The notes beneath the pieces are model-generated. The model had not been told where the DNA came from and searched no databases. It saw only the letters and a program-made list of their open reading frames with translations. A program made the translations under genes and the position numbers. Of a stretch of 64,000 nt of DNA, positions 19,344 to 29,800 are shown in pieces (positions within the stretch are counted from its first letter, which is position 1; each line of letters starts with the position of its first letter). This DNA comes from Thalassotalea sp. LPB0316 (lineage in GTDB: Bacteria > Pseudomonadota > Gammaproteobacteria > Enterobacterales > Alteromonadaceae), in assembly GCF_014898095.1 (NCBI RefSeq), contig NZ_CP062946.1, positions 3,100,001 through 3,164,000 of the forward strand, in the 5' to 3' direction.

Positions 19344-20672
19344 TTAGTTATTTTCAATGAGTAAAAGCTCAGTTTGCCTGCCGTCAAAGTAGCGTATGCC
19401 GCTCTCATCGAAGTAAGCATTTTCTTCTAACATAATCCGAATTTCTTTTTGCCAAGCATTGAGGTAAACCGCATTGTTAAGCTCGATTGAATAAGCCGTT
19501 TGATAATGCAAGGGGTAATCGCCTGTGCCAACAACACCGTTTTGCTGATCCCACATGCCTATTGTCGTCCCTGCACCATGGCCATGATAGCCCAGTGGAT
19601 GTGTGTATATGGTAGGTTTCAACCCTTTCGCTTTGGCTTTATTTAGTGATGATTTAAGCACCTGATTACCCGTTCTACCTTCAGCAAACTCTTGCGTGAA
19701 GATATCTTGGAGTAAATTGGCTTTTTGCAGGGCATTAACCAAATAATTAGGCGCTTGCCGCTCACCTTGTTTAAGTACATAGGCGTGTTGTTGGGTATCC
19801 GTGTTTAACCGAAGGTAACTCAAACCAAAATCTACATGAAGCAAGTCTCCCGCTTGAATGACTTGCTCACCATAACCATTGGTAAAGCTATCTTCGTGAT
19901 CAAATTTAGCGGCGTCACTGCGCTGAATGGCAACTGTCGGGTGAAACCAAGTTTGTAAGTTGAGCGATAAGACTTTTTCTCTAAACCACCATTGCATATC
20001 TTCAGTGGTGGTTTTACCGACTTCAATAGTTTTACTTGAAAAGCCTTCAGCGATAATCGCGTGTGCTTGGGCGACTAACTGTTCCATGATTTCCAGCTCT
20101 GGTTCAATCCGAGTCTCTAACCAAGCGATAGCCAAAGGCTCGGCGCTAACTAATTTGTGATGATACGCTTTAGGTAAAGCATCTATCAGCTCGCGTTTAT
20201 CCGTCACGTTTAGGCCGTCAGCATGGCCCCAATACTCAGACTCATTTAGGGCGATATTTCTTGGCTTGTACAGATTAATCACATCATTGAGTGCCTGCCA
20301 TTGGTTTGGCTGATTTTTCTTATCCCATGCTCGCTCAAAGACAATACCCACTTTATAAGGCGCGATTGCCAAGGCTTTTAAGCCTTCTTCAGGCGTATTA
20401 ATAAACGCGAGTATGGTACGGCGGCGCGCTGAGTGCCAAGTGGCTGGTAACATCGTTTTAATAATGGGATCTTCATTGTATTCCCGCGAAATAATCAGCC
20501 ACATATCGACGCCGTGTTGTTTCATTAACCTCGGTAGCAGTGTTGTTATTCGCTGCTCGGTAATGCTGTCTATTACTTGTGCGCGCTCTCTTAATGGCAG
20601 TGGTTGCCAGTCAGCCAATGCTGGCACCGAAAAAGCGAAGATAAAGAGCGATGTTGCAATTATTTTGCTCAT
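19344..20672 (-). CDS. Secreted M24 family metallopeptidase (Xaa-Pro aminopeptidase-like)
   Basis: A 442-residue protein with a signal peptide (ends PALADW). The C-terminal pita-bread domain retains all five metal ligands of the M24 family: Asp in HVDFGL, Asp in NTDTQQ, His in YHGHGAGTTIG, Glu in SIELN and Glu in IMLEENAYF. It should cleave peptides in the periplasm or outside, possibly at X-Pro bonds. It is followed upstream on the same strand by another secreted peptidase gene, 51 bp away, so the pair may share a nutritional role. Confidence 0.87.
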   Translation of the reverse strand: MSKIIATSLFIFAFSVPALADWQPLPLRERAQVIDSITEQRITTLLPRLMKQHGVDMWLIISREYNEDPIIKTMLPATWHSARRRTILAFINTPEEGLKALAIAPYKVGIVFERAWDKKNQPNQWQALNDVINLYKPRNIALNESEYWGHADGLNVTDKRELIDALPKAYHHKLVSAEPLAIAWLETRIEPELEIMEQLVAQAHAIIAEGFSSKTIEVGKTTTEDMQWWFREKVLSLNLQTWFHPTVAIQRSDAAKFDHEDSFTNGYGEQVIQAGDLLHVDFGLSYLRLNTDTQQHAYVLKQGERQAPNYLVNALQKANLLQDIFTQEFAEGRTGNQVLKSSLNKAKAKGLKPTIYTHPLGYHGHGAGTTIGMWDQQNGVVGTGDYPLHYQTAYSIELNNAVYLNAWQKEIRIMLEENAYFDESGIRYFDGRQTELLLIENN

Positions 20673-20723
20673 GATGTGTCCTTAAAGTTTGCTCGACCAA
20701 TATCAAATCAATTAATTATTTGA

Positions 20724-22118
20724 TTACTCATAACCACCAAATGAACCTGCTGGCCCCGGAAATACCACAGGTGATTCAAAGCCATCTTTTGAGACACTAC
20801 TAACACCGAAAAAATAATTATCAATCACAACATTTTCTAAGGTAAAACTATCAACATTGCCAACATACTGACTTTTTGTCCATGTCGGCTCAGTAGTTAA
20901 GCGCCAGTGAATGCGATAACCGGCAAGGTTTTTAGCTTGTTCACCCGTTAGTTTTTGCCAACTTAAGGTGGTCGAAGGTTGCACTGCCCCTTTGATTTTC
21001 ACTTGGGCAGGTGGCGCCGGCGCCCATGCCAAAGAGGCTAAACTGACCGCATTAAGTGACGTGAGTTTAGCGTTAAAGGCAAAATCGACGCCTGATAGTA
21101 CATCGCCATAGGCTCTACCATTTTCAATTCTAATATCTTGGTGTTGTCTGTCGTAGTGTTCATTGGTTTCCATAATGCGAACCGCAGGAAAGCCTACTTC
21201 ATTAAACGGACGGTGATGACCACCACGGCCAAACCTATCGAGGCGATAGACCATCATGGTATCTAAATTTGGAATGTACTTGTCGGCAATCACATCAATA
21301 TAGCGAGCTAAATTGCGCGACGGCGAGTCAACTTCACCGCCAGTAAAACGCCTTAAACGCGCTTCTTCTGGTGTTTCAACAAAACGAACCCCTTCAGAAA
21401 ATACCCGTGCCGTGGTGTTGTTGATAACACCATTAATACCGGCAATATTGCCAATCATGTCGTTGTTGATGACACCTTCTACTCGCCACTTTTCTTCAAG
21501 GGCAATTTCCGCCATGATTTTACCGCCAAATAAGCCCTGCTCTTCGCCCGATAGCGCAGCATAAACAATCGTGCCGTCAAATTGGTATTGCGATAAGACA
21601 CGAGCCGCTTCAATAACGCCAGCAACTCCTGTCGCGTTATCATTAGCACCTGGCGAATCTGACGTATAATCAAGCGGATCTGAAACACGAGAGTCAATAT
21701 CTCCCGACATCACAATGTAACGATTAGGATCAATACTACCGCGCTGAATCGCGACAACATTGACCACTTCAGTCGGCTCAGGGATACGCTTTTCTCCCGA
21801 GATTGTCTTGCGCTGATAAACCACTTCTAAACAACCACCACAAGCTTTAGAAATTTGGTCAAATTCGTCTTTGATCCAACGTCTTGCTGCGCCAATACCT
21901 CGGCTGTCTGATTTTGTTTCAGATAATGTATGACGCGTGCCAAAACTCACGAGCTTTGTTACATCTGTTTTTAATCGCTCACTGCTGACCGCTTTTTGGA
22001 TATCGCGCAGCACTGGTTGTTCACTCTGTGGTACTACTTGACTAATAGCTGGTAACGCGCCGGTGAGTAGCACACTAATAAAACCATATTTAACAATTAG
22101 TTTGTTATATTTTGACAT
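20724..22118 (-). CDS. Secreted M28 family aminopeptidase-like protein with C-terminal Fn3-like domain
   Basis: A 464-residue protein with a signal peptide (ends LPAISQ), an M28 peptidase domain and a fibronectin-III-like C-terminal domain from about residue 370. Conserved M28 features are PGANDNATGVAG (bridging Asp), SGEEQGLFGG (catalytic Glu and ligand), NNDMIGN and the late histidine in GGHHRPFNE. The usual first zinc ligand in HxDS is replaced: the sequence reads SGDIDSR. Whether it is a full two-zinc enzyme is therefore open. Confidence 0.85.
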   Translation of the reverse strand: MSKYNKLIVKYGFISVLLTGALPAISQVVPQSEQPVLRDIQKAVSSERLKTDVTKLVSFGTRHTLSETKSDSRGIGAARRWIKDEFDQISKACGGCLEVVYQRKTISGEKRIPEPTEVVNVVAIQRGSIDPNRYIVMSGDIDSRVSDPLDYTSDSPGANDNATGVAGVIEAARVLSQYQFDGTIVYAALSGEEQGLFGGKIMAEIALEEKWRVEGVINNDMIGNIAGINGVINNTTARVFSEGVRFVETPEEARLRRFTGGEVDSPSRNLARYIDVIADKYIPNLDTMMVYRLDRFGRGGHHRPFNEVGFPAVRIMETNEHYDRQHQDIRIENGRAYGDVLSGVDFAFNAKLTSLNAVSLASLAWAPAPPAQVKIKGAVQPSTTLSWQKLTGEQAKNLAGYRIHWRLTTEPTWTKSQYVGNVDSFTLENVVIDNYFFGVSSVSKDGFESPVVFPGPAGSFGGYE

Positions 22119-22308
22119 CTTGAATCTCGTATTATTGTTCTACCAACAGAGTAACAAGCTTATAAAATTCTCGCCATAGACAAGCTGATATATCAAAGCA
22201 AAACTTTTATTATGTATTACATTTAAGAATAAATAGTGATTTTTAGCAAAGATATGGTTATATTAAGGCTAGAGTAAAAATTCTAAACAATTGCGCAAGG
22301 TAAAAGAG

Positions 22309-23106
22309 ATGAGCAAGCTCCCCAGTGCTGAGCACAAACAGGCGTTTATTGCCGGTGAAGTCGCCTTAGTTGGTGCTGGTCCGGGTGATGTTGACCTATT
22401 AACACTTCAAGCATTTCGCTTTATTTCACAAGCTCAGGTGGTCATTTATGATCGCTTAGTCAGTGATGAAATTATGGCATTAGTACCCAAGGAGTGCGAG
22501 CGTATCTACGTTGGCAAAAAACAAGCCGTGCACCGTGTTCCTCAACAGGGTATTAATCAGTTACTGGTTGATTATGCTAAGCAAAACAAACGTGTCGTTA
22601 GATTAAAAGGGGGCGATCCCTTTGTTTTTGGTCGCGGAGGTGAAGAAGCGCAGTTCTGTTTAGCTAATAATGTTGCCGTCCATATTGTGCCTGGTATGAC
22701 AGCCGCATCAGCGTGTTCAAGCTATGTTGGTATTCCACTTACCCATCGCAATGTTGCCCGCTCTTGCACTTTTATCACTGGCCATATTCAAGAAAACGGT
22801 GAACTCGATTTACCGTGGCAAACCTTAAACGACAAACAGCAAACCGTTGTTTTTTACATGGGGGTAAAAAGCCTGCCCATTATTATCGACCAAATTACCC
22901 AAGCGGGTCGTGACATTACAACGCCAGCAGCGTTAATTCGCAAAGGTACCCAACCCGATCAGCAAGTATTTAAAGGCACGTTAGCAAACTTAGTTGAGTT
23001 AGTTGAACAACATCAAGTCAAACCGCCAACTCTGATCATGATTGGCGATGTGGTAAACACCTTTGATGGCGAACACCTCAATGGTCTGGGCTATTTAACA
23101 CCCTAG
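22309..23106 (+). CDS. cobA: Uroporphyrinogen-III C-methyltransferase
   Basis: A 265-residue SUMT. Signatures are VGAGPGDVDLLTLQA, VIYDRLVS, RLKGGDPFVFGRGGEEA and VVPGMTAASACSSYVGIPLTHR-type segments. It adds two methyl groups to uroporphyrinogen III to make precorrin-2, the branch to siroheme and B12. I chose the ATG at 22309 (AAGG at 8 nt) over an in-frame TTG 18 bp upstream. No sirohaem dehydrogenase domain is fused. No nitrite or sulfite reductase neighbour is in view. Confidence 0.93.
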   Translation: MSKLPSAEHKQAFIAGEVALVGAGPGDVDLLTLQAFRFISQAQVVIYDRLVSDEIMALVPKECERIYVGKKQAVHRVPQQGINQLLVDYAKQNKRVVRLKGGDPFVFGRGGEEAQFCLANNVAVHIVPGMTAASACSSYVGIPLTHRNVARSCTFITGHIQENGELDLPWQTLNDKQQTVVFYMGVKSLPIIIDQITQAGRDITTPAALIRKGTQPDQQVFKGTLANLVELVEQHQVKPPTLIMIGDVVNTFDGEHLNGLGYLTP

Positions 23107-23139
23107 CCCTTTTATCGCCGTAGCCCATTAATAGCAAAG

Positions 23140-23607
23140 TTATACTATCGGCCTAAAACGATAAATCACAATTGATGGCAATGCTAAACCAAAGCATAAA
23201 GCCATTAAAATAAATAACGTGGATAAGCCATTTTCCACGACCATCGACATCATCTCGATGCTGTAGCCAAGTTTGTGAATGCTAAACAAGCCAATAAAGG
23301 TTTTAAAAGCATAAGTACCTGGAAATAAAGGAATTACCGACGCGATAGCAAACACAGGCCTAGGTACAATATACTTGCGCGACCAATACACGCCAATCAA
23401 ACCAACGAGTGACGCTGCCACTAAACTAGACCACTCTATCCCCCACCCCATAAAGATTAGCGCGGTTCGCAAGCTATGAGCGATTGCCCCTGCTAATGCA
23501 CACAAAGGAAGAATTTTAGGTGGTACATTAAACGCCATGGCAAAGCCAACAGCAGCAATTGCCGAAAACACGGCATCTTCAACCAGTGCGAGTAATAATT
23601 CAGTCAT
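23140..23607 (-). CDS. ThrE/YjjB-type exporter subunit (DUF3815)
   Basis: A 155-residue protein with four to five membrane segments including the PLFPGTYAFKTF motif of the DUF3815/YjjB family. It corresponds to the C-terminal half of the threonine/serine exporter ThrE. In E. coli the YjjP/YjjB pair exports succinate. It begins immediately after the stop of the N-half gene, so the two form one transporter. Confidence 0.85.
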   Translation of the reverse strand: MTELLLALVEDAVFSAIAAVGFAMAFNVPPKILPLCALAGAIAHSLRTALIFMGWGIEWSSLVAASLVGLIGVYWSRKYIVPRPVFAIASVIPLFPGTYAFKTFIGLFSIHKLGYSIEMMSMVVENGLSTLFILMALCFGLALPSIVIYRFRPIV

Positions 23608-24390
23608 TTACAACCACCCTTGAATACCTGTAATAGTCATCGATAATGCGATGCCTGCAGCGGCTGAAATTGTTAGTAAGCTAGCGATGATCCAGCGAGT
23701 CATGCCATTGATCACATAACCTTTCACCATGTCGAAAACCGCATTGATCAGTGGAAAGCCCGGTACTAATAGCAATACCGAAGCGGCCATAATTAATTCA
23801 GGTTGATTACCCAACTGAAAACGAACACCAATTGATGCAATAGTAGTTGCTACAAAGGCAGATATCATAAAAATCAAAAAAGGGTTGTGGTGACGATGAG
23901 CCAAGCTTTGACGAACAAACATCGCCGAGGTTGATGCAATAAAAGTCAGTACAAAAACCCAACTGTCGCCACCGAATAGCCGACTCAAACTAGCACACGA
24001 CAAGCCAATCATCACCATCACTAAATAACGGTTGTACTTTAATGGTTTAATTTGTCGCATTAGTTTGATCGATTGTGCTAAATTGAGTTGCTTCTTTTCT
24101 ACGCGAATGGTTACTCGTTGAATTTCGCTGACCACATACATATTGATGCCGCGATCATAAAAACGCCGTGAACTGGTAACACAGCACTGGTTTACTATAC
24201 CAGTAACAAGCAGTGCATTGGCGGTGATACCGACCTCAACACTATCAAGACCTAGCGCGATACCTAAGCGCATCAAGGTTTGTTCAACAAATTTGCTCTC
24301 AGCGCCGTGTTGCATTAAGCGCATACCCGTTTCAACAACATGGGTGACAATGGTTGATTGTTGCTGATCACAAAGCGCGGGGGTGGTCAA
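23608..24390 (-). CDS. ThrE/YjjP-type exporter subunit (DUF1212)
   Basis: A 260-residue partner of the downstream gene. The cytoplasmic N-terminus contains GMRLMQHGAESKFVEQTLMR and SVEVGITANALLVT, typical of DUF1212, followed by five membrane segments with VPGFPLINAVFDMVKGY. The start is a TTG at 24390 with only a poor ribosome site, so the true start may be some codons in. The substrate (threonine, serine or dicarboxylate) cannot be told from sequence. Confidence 0.85.
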   Translation of the reverse strand: MTTPALCDQQQSTIVTHVVETGMRLMQHGAESKFVEQTLMRLGIALGLDSVEVGITANALLVTGIVNQCCVTSSRRFYDRGINMYVVSEIQRVTIRVEKKQLNLAQSIKLMRQIKPLKYNRYLVMVMIGLSCASLSRLFGGDSWVFVLTFIASTSAMFVRQSLAHRHHNPFLIFMISAFVATTIASIGVRFQLGNQPELIMAASVLLLVPGFPLINAVFDMVKGYVINGMTRWIIASLLTISAAAGIALSMTITGIQGWL

Positions 24391-24491
24391 AAGGGAAAAT
24401 CCAACTAGAGCAAATAGATTGTTAATATTTTAATCAATTTATTTGCGCTAACTGTAAACCAAGCGTATGAATTTGTTTAAAACATCGCTTA

Positions 24492-25913
24492 CTATGAATT
24501 TGAAGATGAAGCTTTATTGGGCTTTTTTCGCCAGTGCTTGCGATTTTTATTAGCCGAGCCCGCTGGTTTTTTATTCGCCTTAGGTTGCGATTGATTGTCA
24601 GTCGAACGGCTCTTATTGTGTTGTGGCTTATTGGGCTTTTGCTTTTTCGGTAACGATTTAACTGCGTTTTGCTTGTCGCTGTTTTGTGATTTCGCTGAAT
24701 CACTAACTTTTGGCTTTTTTGGTTTTTTCGGCTTTTTCTTCTTATAGGGTTTGATAGCACGTGATTCAGGCAACGGGTTATGAGGGATGAAACCATCAAT
24801 TTCTCTGCGCTCAATATGTTGTTGGATCACGTATTCAATGTCTTGAAGTTGGTCTATTTCATCTGCGCTTACCAGAGAAATCGCTTGACCATCAACGCCT
24901 GCGCGTCCCGTTCGACCAATTCGGTGAACATAGTCTTCTTGAACGTTAGGTAAATCAACATTTACAACAATTGGCAATTGGCTAATATCAATGCCACGAG
25001 AAGCAATGTCCGTGGCCACTAAAGCCTGAATCGTTTTATCTTTAAATGCCTGTAACGCTCTATTTCTCGCACCTTGGCTTTTATTACCGTGAATGGCGAG
25101 CGCTTCAATTTCTTGGCTTTCTAAAAAGCGAACCAAGCGATTGGCGCCGTGTTTAGTGCGGCTAAAAACTAACACCTGTTGCCACTTTTCCTGCTTGATC
25201 AAATGGGCAAGTAGTGCCGGTTTTTTCTTTTTATCAGTTGGTACTAACCAGTGCTCAATCGTAGATGCTGTCGCATTGTCAGGTGTAACTGAAATTTCAG
25301 TTGGCTTTACCACAACACCTTTGGCCAACTCTTTGATCTCTGGCGAAAAGGTTGCCGAAAACAATAAGGTTTGGCGTTTTGTTGGCAGGAGTTTAATGAT
25401 ATTACGAATATCGCGAATAAAGCCCATATCTAACATGCGATCGGCTTCATCTAATACCAGTGTTGTTAATTCATCAAACTTAATCGCGTTTTGTTCAAAT
25501 AAATCGAGTAAACGGCCCGGTGTTGCCACTAAAATATCAACCCCATTGCGCAAGCGCATCATTTGAGGGTTAATTTTCACACCGCCATAAACCACAGTGC
25601 TTGATACCTTTAGGTGTTTGGCATAAGTTTCAACATTTTCACCAACTTGCGCGGCAAGCTCACGCGTTGGCGTTAATACCAAAACCTTAGTGTGATTGTG
25701 CTTTACGCGCTGCTTACTTTGCTGTAATTGCTGAAGAATTGGCAAAACAAAACTGGCGGTTTTACCGGTGCCTGTTTGCGCCGCCGCCATAACGTCTTTA
25801 CCCAATAAAATTTTCGGAATTGCTTGTGCTTGAATAGGCGATGGCGTTTTATAACCCTTTTCTTCAATCGCTTGTAAAATTTCAGGAGAGAGTTCGAGTG
25901 AAGAAAATGTCAT
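24492..25913 (-). CDS. DEAD-box RNA helicase, RhlE-like
   Basis: A 473-residue helicase with all main motifs: Q-motif (GYKTPSPIQAQAI), AAQTGTGKT, PTRELAAQV, TPGRLLD, VLDEADRMLD, SATF, and HRIGRTGRAG in domain 2. A lysine-rich low-complexity tail follows residue 385, typical of RhlE proteins that bind rRNA or mRNA non-specifically. Its role is probably in ribosome assembly or RNA turnover, often cold-linked in this group. Confidence 0.92.
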   Translation of the reverse strand: MTFSSLELSPEILQAIEEKGYKTPSPIQAQAIPKILLGKDVMAAAQTGTGKTASFVLPILQQLQQSKQRVKHNHTKVLVLTPTRELAAQVGENVETYAKHLKVSSTVVYGGVKINPQMMRLRNGVDILVATPGRLLDLFEQNAIKFDELTTLVLDEADRMLDMGFIRDIRNIIKLLPTKRQTLLFSATFSPEIKELAKGVVVKPTEISVTPDNATASTIEHWLVPTDKKKKPALLAHLIKQEKWQQVLVFSRTKHGANRLVRFLESQEIEALAIHGNKSQGARNRALQAFKDKTIQALVATDIASRGIDISQLPIVVNVDLPNVQEDYVHRIGRTGRAGVDGQAISLVSADEIDQLQDIEYVIQQHIERREIDGFIPHNPLPESRAIKPYKKKKPKKPKKPKVSDSAKSQNSDKQNAVKSLPKKQKPNKPQHNKSRSTDNQSQPKANKKPAGSANKNRKHWRKKPNKASSSNS

Positions 25914-26232
25914 GTATCGCCTCAGGCAAGTAAATAAATCGCACTAAATGGCATAAAGCATAGCCGATTTAGCAAAAGGGCGAGAAGAATACGCGAAGCG
26001 CTAAAGCTGTGCAAGCGATCAATAAGAGTTAATATCAATGTGCCTTAACTTGAATCTTTAGATTTAATAACTAGAACTCAATCATATTTTCAGTTTTGTG
26101 CCAACAAGGGTCGTTTATCTTCATCTTCGCCCCTTCAACTACGTTATAATAACGGACTATCAGGCTAGTCCAAATGGAAACCTGATGTTTAAAAATGATT
26201 CACTGCTACTACAAGGACTCGGACTTTCAATA
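25914..26232. other. Non-coding spacer between helicase and lipoprotein genes
   Basis: No coding signal, strong hairpin or recognised regulatory site was seen in this 319-bp stretch. It should hold the helicase promoter on one strand and that of the lipoprotein on the other. A plus-strand frame extends the lipoprotein upstream through it but lacks a signal-peptide start there. Confidence 0.4.
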
Positions 26233-26706
26233 ATGAAATTGGTATATAAGCTCACAATAGCGACATGCCTGATTCTACTTCAAGGGTGTTTTAGTTCCAA
26301 ATATCAGCTTGATACCGAAGATGATGAGGAAAGAGGTATCAGAAATACTTCTACTGGAGAGTTAATTGTTGCTCCAGCAGTGATTGGTTTTGAAAATCAG
26401 AGAGGCCATTATTTTGGTTATAGGCTGCCTAAACAAAATGTAATTTGTGACTGGCCCAAGAATGGGCGCAGCAATACGTTTACTATTGCTAAGTTAGACT
26501 TAACCCCCGTATTTTTCTCTCTTAACATAGAGACTGGTATGCTTAATGAGTTTACTAATAGGTCTAGATTTGATGAGCACCTTCAATCACTCGATATCAT
26601 CTTAGGTGATAAATTTATGGATATTGACAACAGTCCTTTTGTTTTACATTACAAAGGAATATATAAGGATTACGACTTTTCAAGTTGTACCCCTCTCGAC
26701 CACTAG
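26233..26706 (+). CDS. Lipoprotein of unknown function
   Basis: From the ATG at 26233 the protein is 157 residues with a lipoprotein signal: MKLVYK, hydrophobic core and lipobox LQGC with Cys19. The mature part shares no motif I recognise; two more cysteines occur (VICDW, SSCTPLDH). The frame is open further upstream, but those residues would bury the signal peptide. It stands alone between the helicase and the metal-efflux genes. Confidence 0.65.
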   Translation: MKLVYKLTIATCLILLQGCFSSKYQLDTEDDEERGIRNTSTGELIVAPAVIGFENQRGHYFGYRLPKQNVICDWPKNGRSNTFTIAKLDLTPVFFSLNIETGMLNEFTNRSRFDEHLQSLDIILGDKFMDIDNSPFVLHYKGIYKDYDFSSCTPLDH

Positions 26707-26809
26707 GGCTGTTTGGTGCCATTAACAGACCTTCATGTGACTTTGTAATTTGGGAACGAATCGTATGAACAGCCCCAAAACAAAAACTGTATGGGGCTAA
26801 ATGGACTTG

Positions 26810-29800
26810 CTATGACACTAACTCTTTTATTTTTTCTTTAGAAAAGAGCTTGTATAAGCTTGGTACTACAAACAACGTAAGTAGCGTTACTGTGATTAAG
26901 CCACCAACAATGACACTAGCAAGTGGTCGTTGAATTTCAGAGCCAACTCCATTTGACATTAACATAGGTATTAGACCCAACGCTGATGTGATAGCAGTCA
27001 TAAGCACAGGGCGCAACCGTGAAGTCGCACCATCAAATACAGCTTCTGATATTGCTAGCCCATCTTTGATTCGTTGATTGATGCTTTCCACCATTACTAC
27101 ACCATTAAGTACCGCCACGCCAAATAAGGTAATAAAGCCAACAGAGCTTGGAACTGATAGGTACTGACCCGAAACGTATAGTGAAAATACACCACCAATA
27201 ACAGCTAATGGAACATTAAGTAAGATCAGCATCGCTTGTCCTACTGAACCAAATGCAAAATAAAGGAGTAAAGCTATCAAAGCCAATGACAACGGTACGA
27301 CAATAGAAAGACGCTGCTGCGCACGCTGCTGACTTTCGAATTGCCCACCAATCGACACCGAATAACCTGCTGGCAATTCTACTTTTGATGCTATCTTTGC
27401 TTGAATACCTTCAACCACACCTCCCATGTCACGGCCTTGGACGTTAGCTTGAATAACCACTCGACGCTGTACATCATCTCGCCTGACCTGTGGAGGGCCT
27501 GACTCAAAAGACACAGAAGCTACATCACCAATTCGCACCCAAGCCCCTGTAGGAGATTGCAGTCTAATATCGGCAATTGCTTCACTATTCGCTCTAAATT
27601 CTTTATCTAAGCGCACGTAAATATCATAACGTTCGTTACCATTGATAATTTGTCCAGCTTCAACGCCACCAATACCGTCTTTAACCACTTCCATGACATC
27701 ACCAACTGATAAACCATATCGAGAAAGCTCAAGTCTATTAGGAGCGATAACAAGTTGTGCTTCACCTGCAATCTGCTCAAGTGCAACGTCTTTTGCACCC
27801 TCAATTGACTTAATCGCAGCTTCAATTTCTCGCCCTTTATTTGCTAGCACCTGTAAATCAGAGCCAAATAATTTAATGGCAAGTTGTGCTTTAACCCCTG
27901 ATAACAACTCATCTACACGAGTAGCAATAGGCTGAGAGAAATTTAGTAACAATCCCGGAAACTCTTCTAATGAGCGTTCCATTTGATCTTGCAGCTCATA
28001 ACGATTAGAGGCATTTGTCCATTCTGAAACAGGCTTAAGACCAATGTAAATTTCAATGTTGTTCACAGGCTCTGGGTCGCCGCCAATTTCTGCTCGACCA
28101 ATGCGGCTTAGCGCGTAAGTCACTTCAGGGAATGCCATCAACTTTTCTTCTAGTATTGGAGCAACAGATAGCGCTGTTTCCAAACTTGAAGAAGGCGCTA
28201 ACGTTACCCTCAGGTTAATGGTTCCTTCTTCTAACTCTGGCACGAACTCTGTTCCAATTTGTGGAATTATTGCCGCTGCTGAAGCGACTAGAGCTATTGA
28301 CACAAAAACAACAAGCTTGGTTTGCCTTAATGCGATTTTCAATAACTTTCGATACAAAATATCGATAGGTTTTAAAATCAAACTTTCCCTTTCTTTCACC
28401 CCTCGCTTAAACATAAAAGTGGCAAGTGCAGGAACAATAAACAAAGCAACTACAATAGCTGACACAACCGCTAACATAATGCTGATAGCCATTGGCTGAA
28501 ATAGCTTTGCTTCAACACCTTCGAAACTAAACAGTGGCGTAAAAACAACGAGAATAATTGAAGCTGCAAAAAAGATAGGGCGAGCAACTTCTTTGCCTGC
28601 CAATTTTAACTTTTGTTTAGCTTCAATACTTTCATCAGCACTTTCGCTTTCTATTTGTCTGTTTAGGTGTTTAAACATATTTTCAACCATAACAACTGAG
28701 CCATCGACTAACATGCCAATAGCCACGGCGATACCGCCAAGCGACATCAGGTTGGCTGAAATGCCTAACCAAGCCATTACCATTAATGCAATTCCAATAG
28801 AAATTGGAATTGAGATAAGCACTAGAAACGTAGCTCTTAAATTCATTAAAAATAAGGCGAGTACAACAGTGATAAAAATAAAAGCCAAAGTAAGGGCTTC
28901 AACCACGGTTGCAACAGCTTTTTCAATTAAGTCAGCTTGATCATAAAAAGGCTCAAATCGCACACCTTCTGGTAACGCCTGATTGATAAGCTTTGTTCTA
29001 GCATTAATACCATCTATCGTCGCTTTGGTATTTGATCCCATGCGTTTTAATACAATGCCAGAGACCACTTCACCTAAATTCTCAACATTGCCATTGTCCG
29101 TTTTGCGGGTCATAGTGACAGCACCTTGCCTGATCTCAGCACCAAGCTCTACGTTGGCGACATCCGAAACAGTAACAACGACACCATTAAGTGTTTTAAC
29201 AGGCACCTGTTGAATATTCTCAATACCTTTTTCACCACTTTCGAACCAACCAGTACCACGAATAACAAGCTGTTCTTGGCCGCGATTCATGTACCAGCCA
29301 CCGACATTGGCGTTGTTATTTTCAAGCGCGGATACCACGTCCTCTTGGGTTAACTCGTAGGATAGTAATTTGGACGGATCGACATTAACTTGATATTGAC
29401 GGACGTTCCCGCCGAATGACAGTACATCTGTTACACCGTCTACAGGCATTATTAGCAGTTTAATGATCCAGTCATTCAGACTTCTAAGCGCCATTGAGTC
29501 ATACTTACTTGTGTCATCTGATATCAGCAAATATTGAAACACCTGTCCTAAGCCGGAAGTGTTTGGCCCCATCTCTGGTGTCCCAACCCCAGCAGGTATG
29601 AGTTCTTTTGCAGCCTGTAGGCGTTCAAATACCAATTGTCTTGCAAAATATATATCCGTACCTTCTTTAAAGACTACCGTGACACCCGACAAACCTGTTT
29701 TTGAAATAGAGCGCACTTGTTCTACATCTGGTAATGCGTACATTACAGCTTCAATTGGGTATGTGATAAGTTGCTCTACTTCTTCTGCGGCTAAACCTGG

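Noticed and set aside
24391..24491. Terminator or riboswitch near the ThrE-type pair
   Set aside because: No stable stem or known aptamer pattern visible.
24434..24814. 126-residue basic protein on the minus strand
   Set aside because: It is a frame shadow of the lysine-rich tail of the RhlE-like helicase.
26771..26798. AGCCCC/GGGGCT hairpin downstream of the RND pump gene
   Set aside because: Six-bp stem with a 16-nt loop and no T run on the minus strand, so not convincing as a terminator.
27642..29353. Several plus-strand open frames within the RND pump gene
   Set aside because: Low-complexity shadows opposite a clearly coding frame; no ribosome sites or domain signals.
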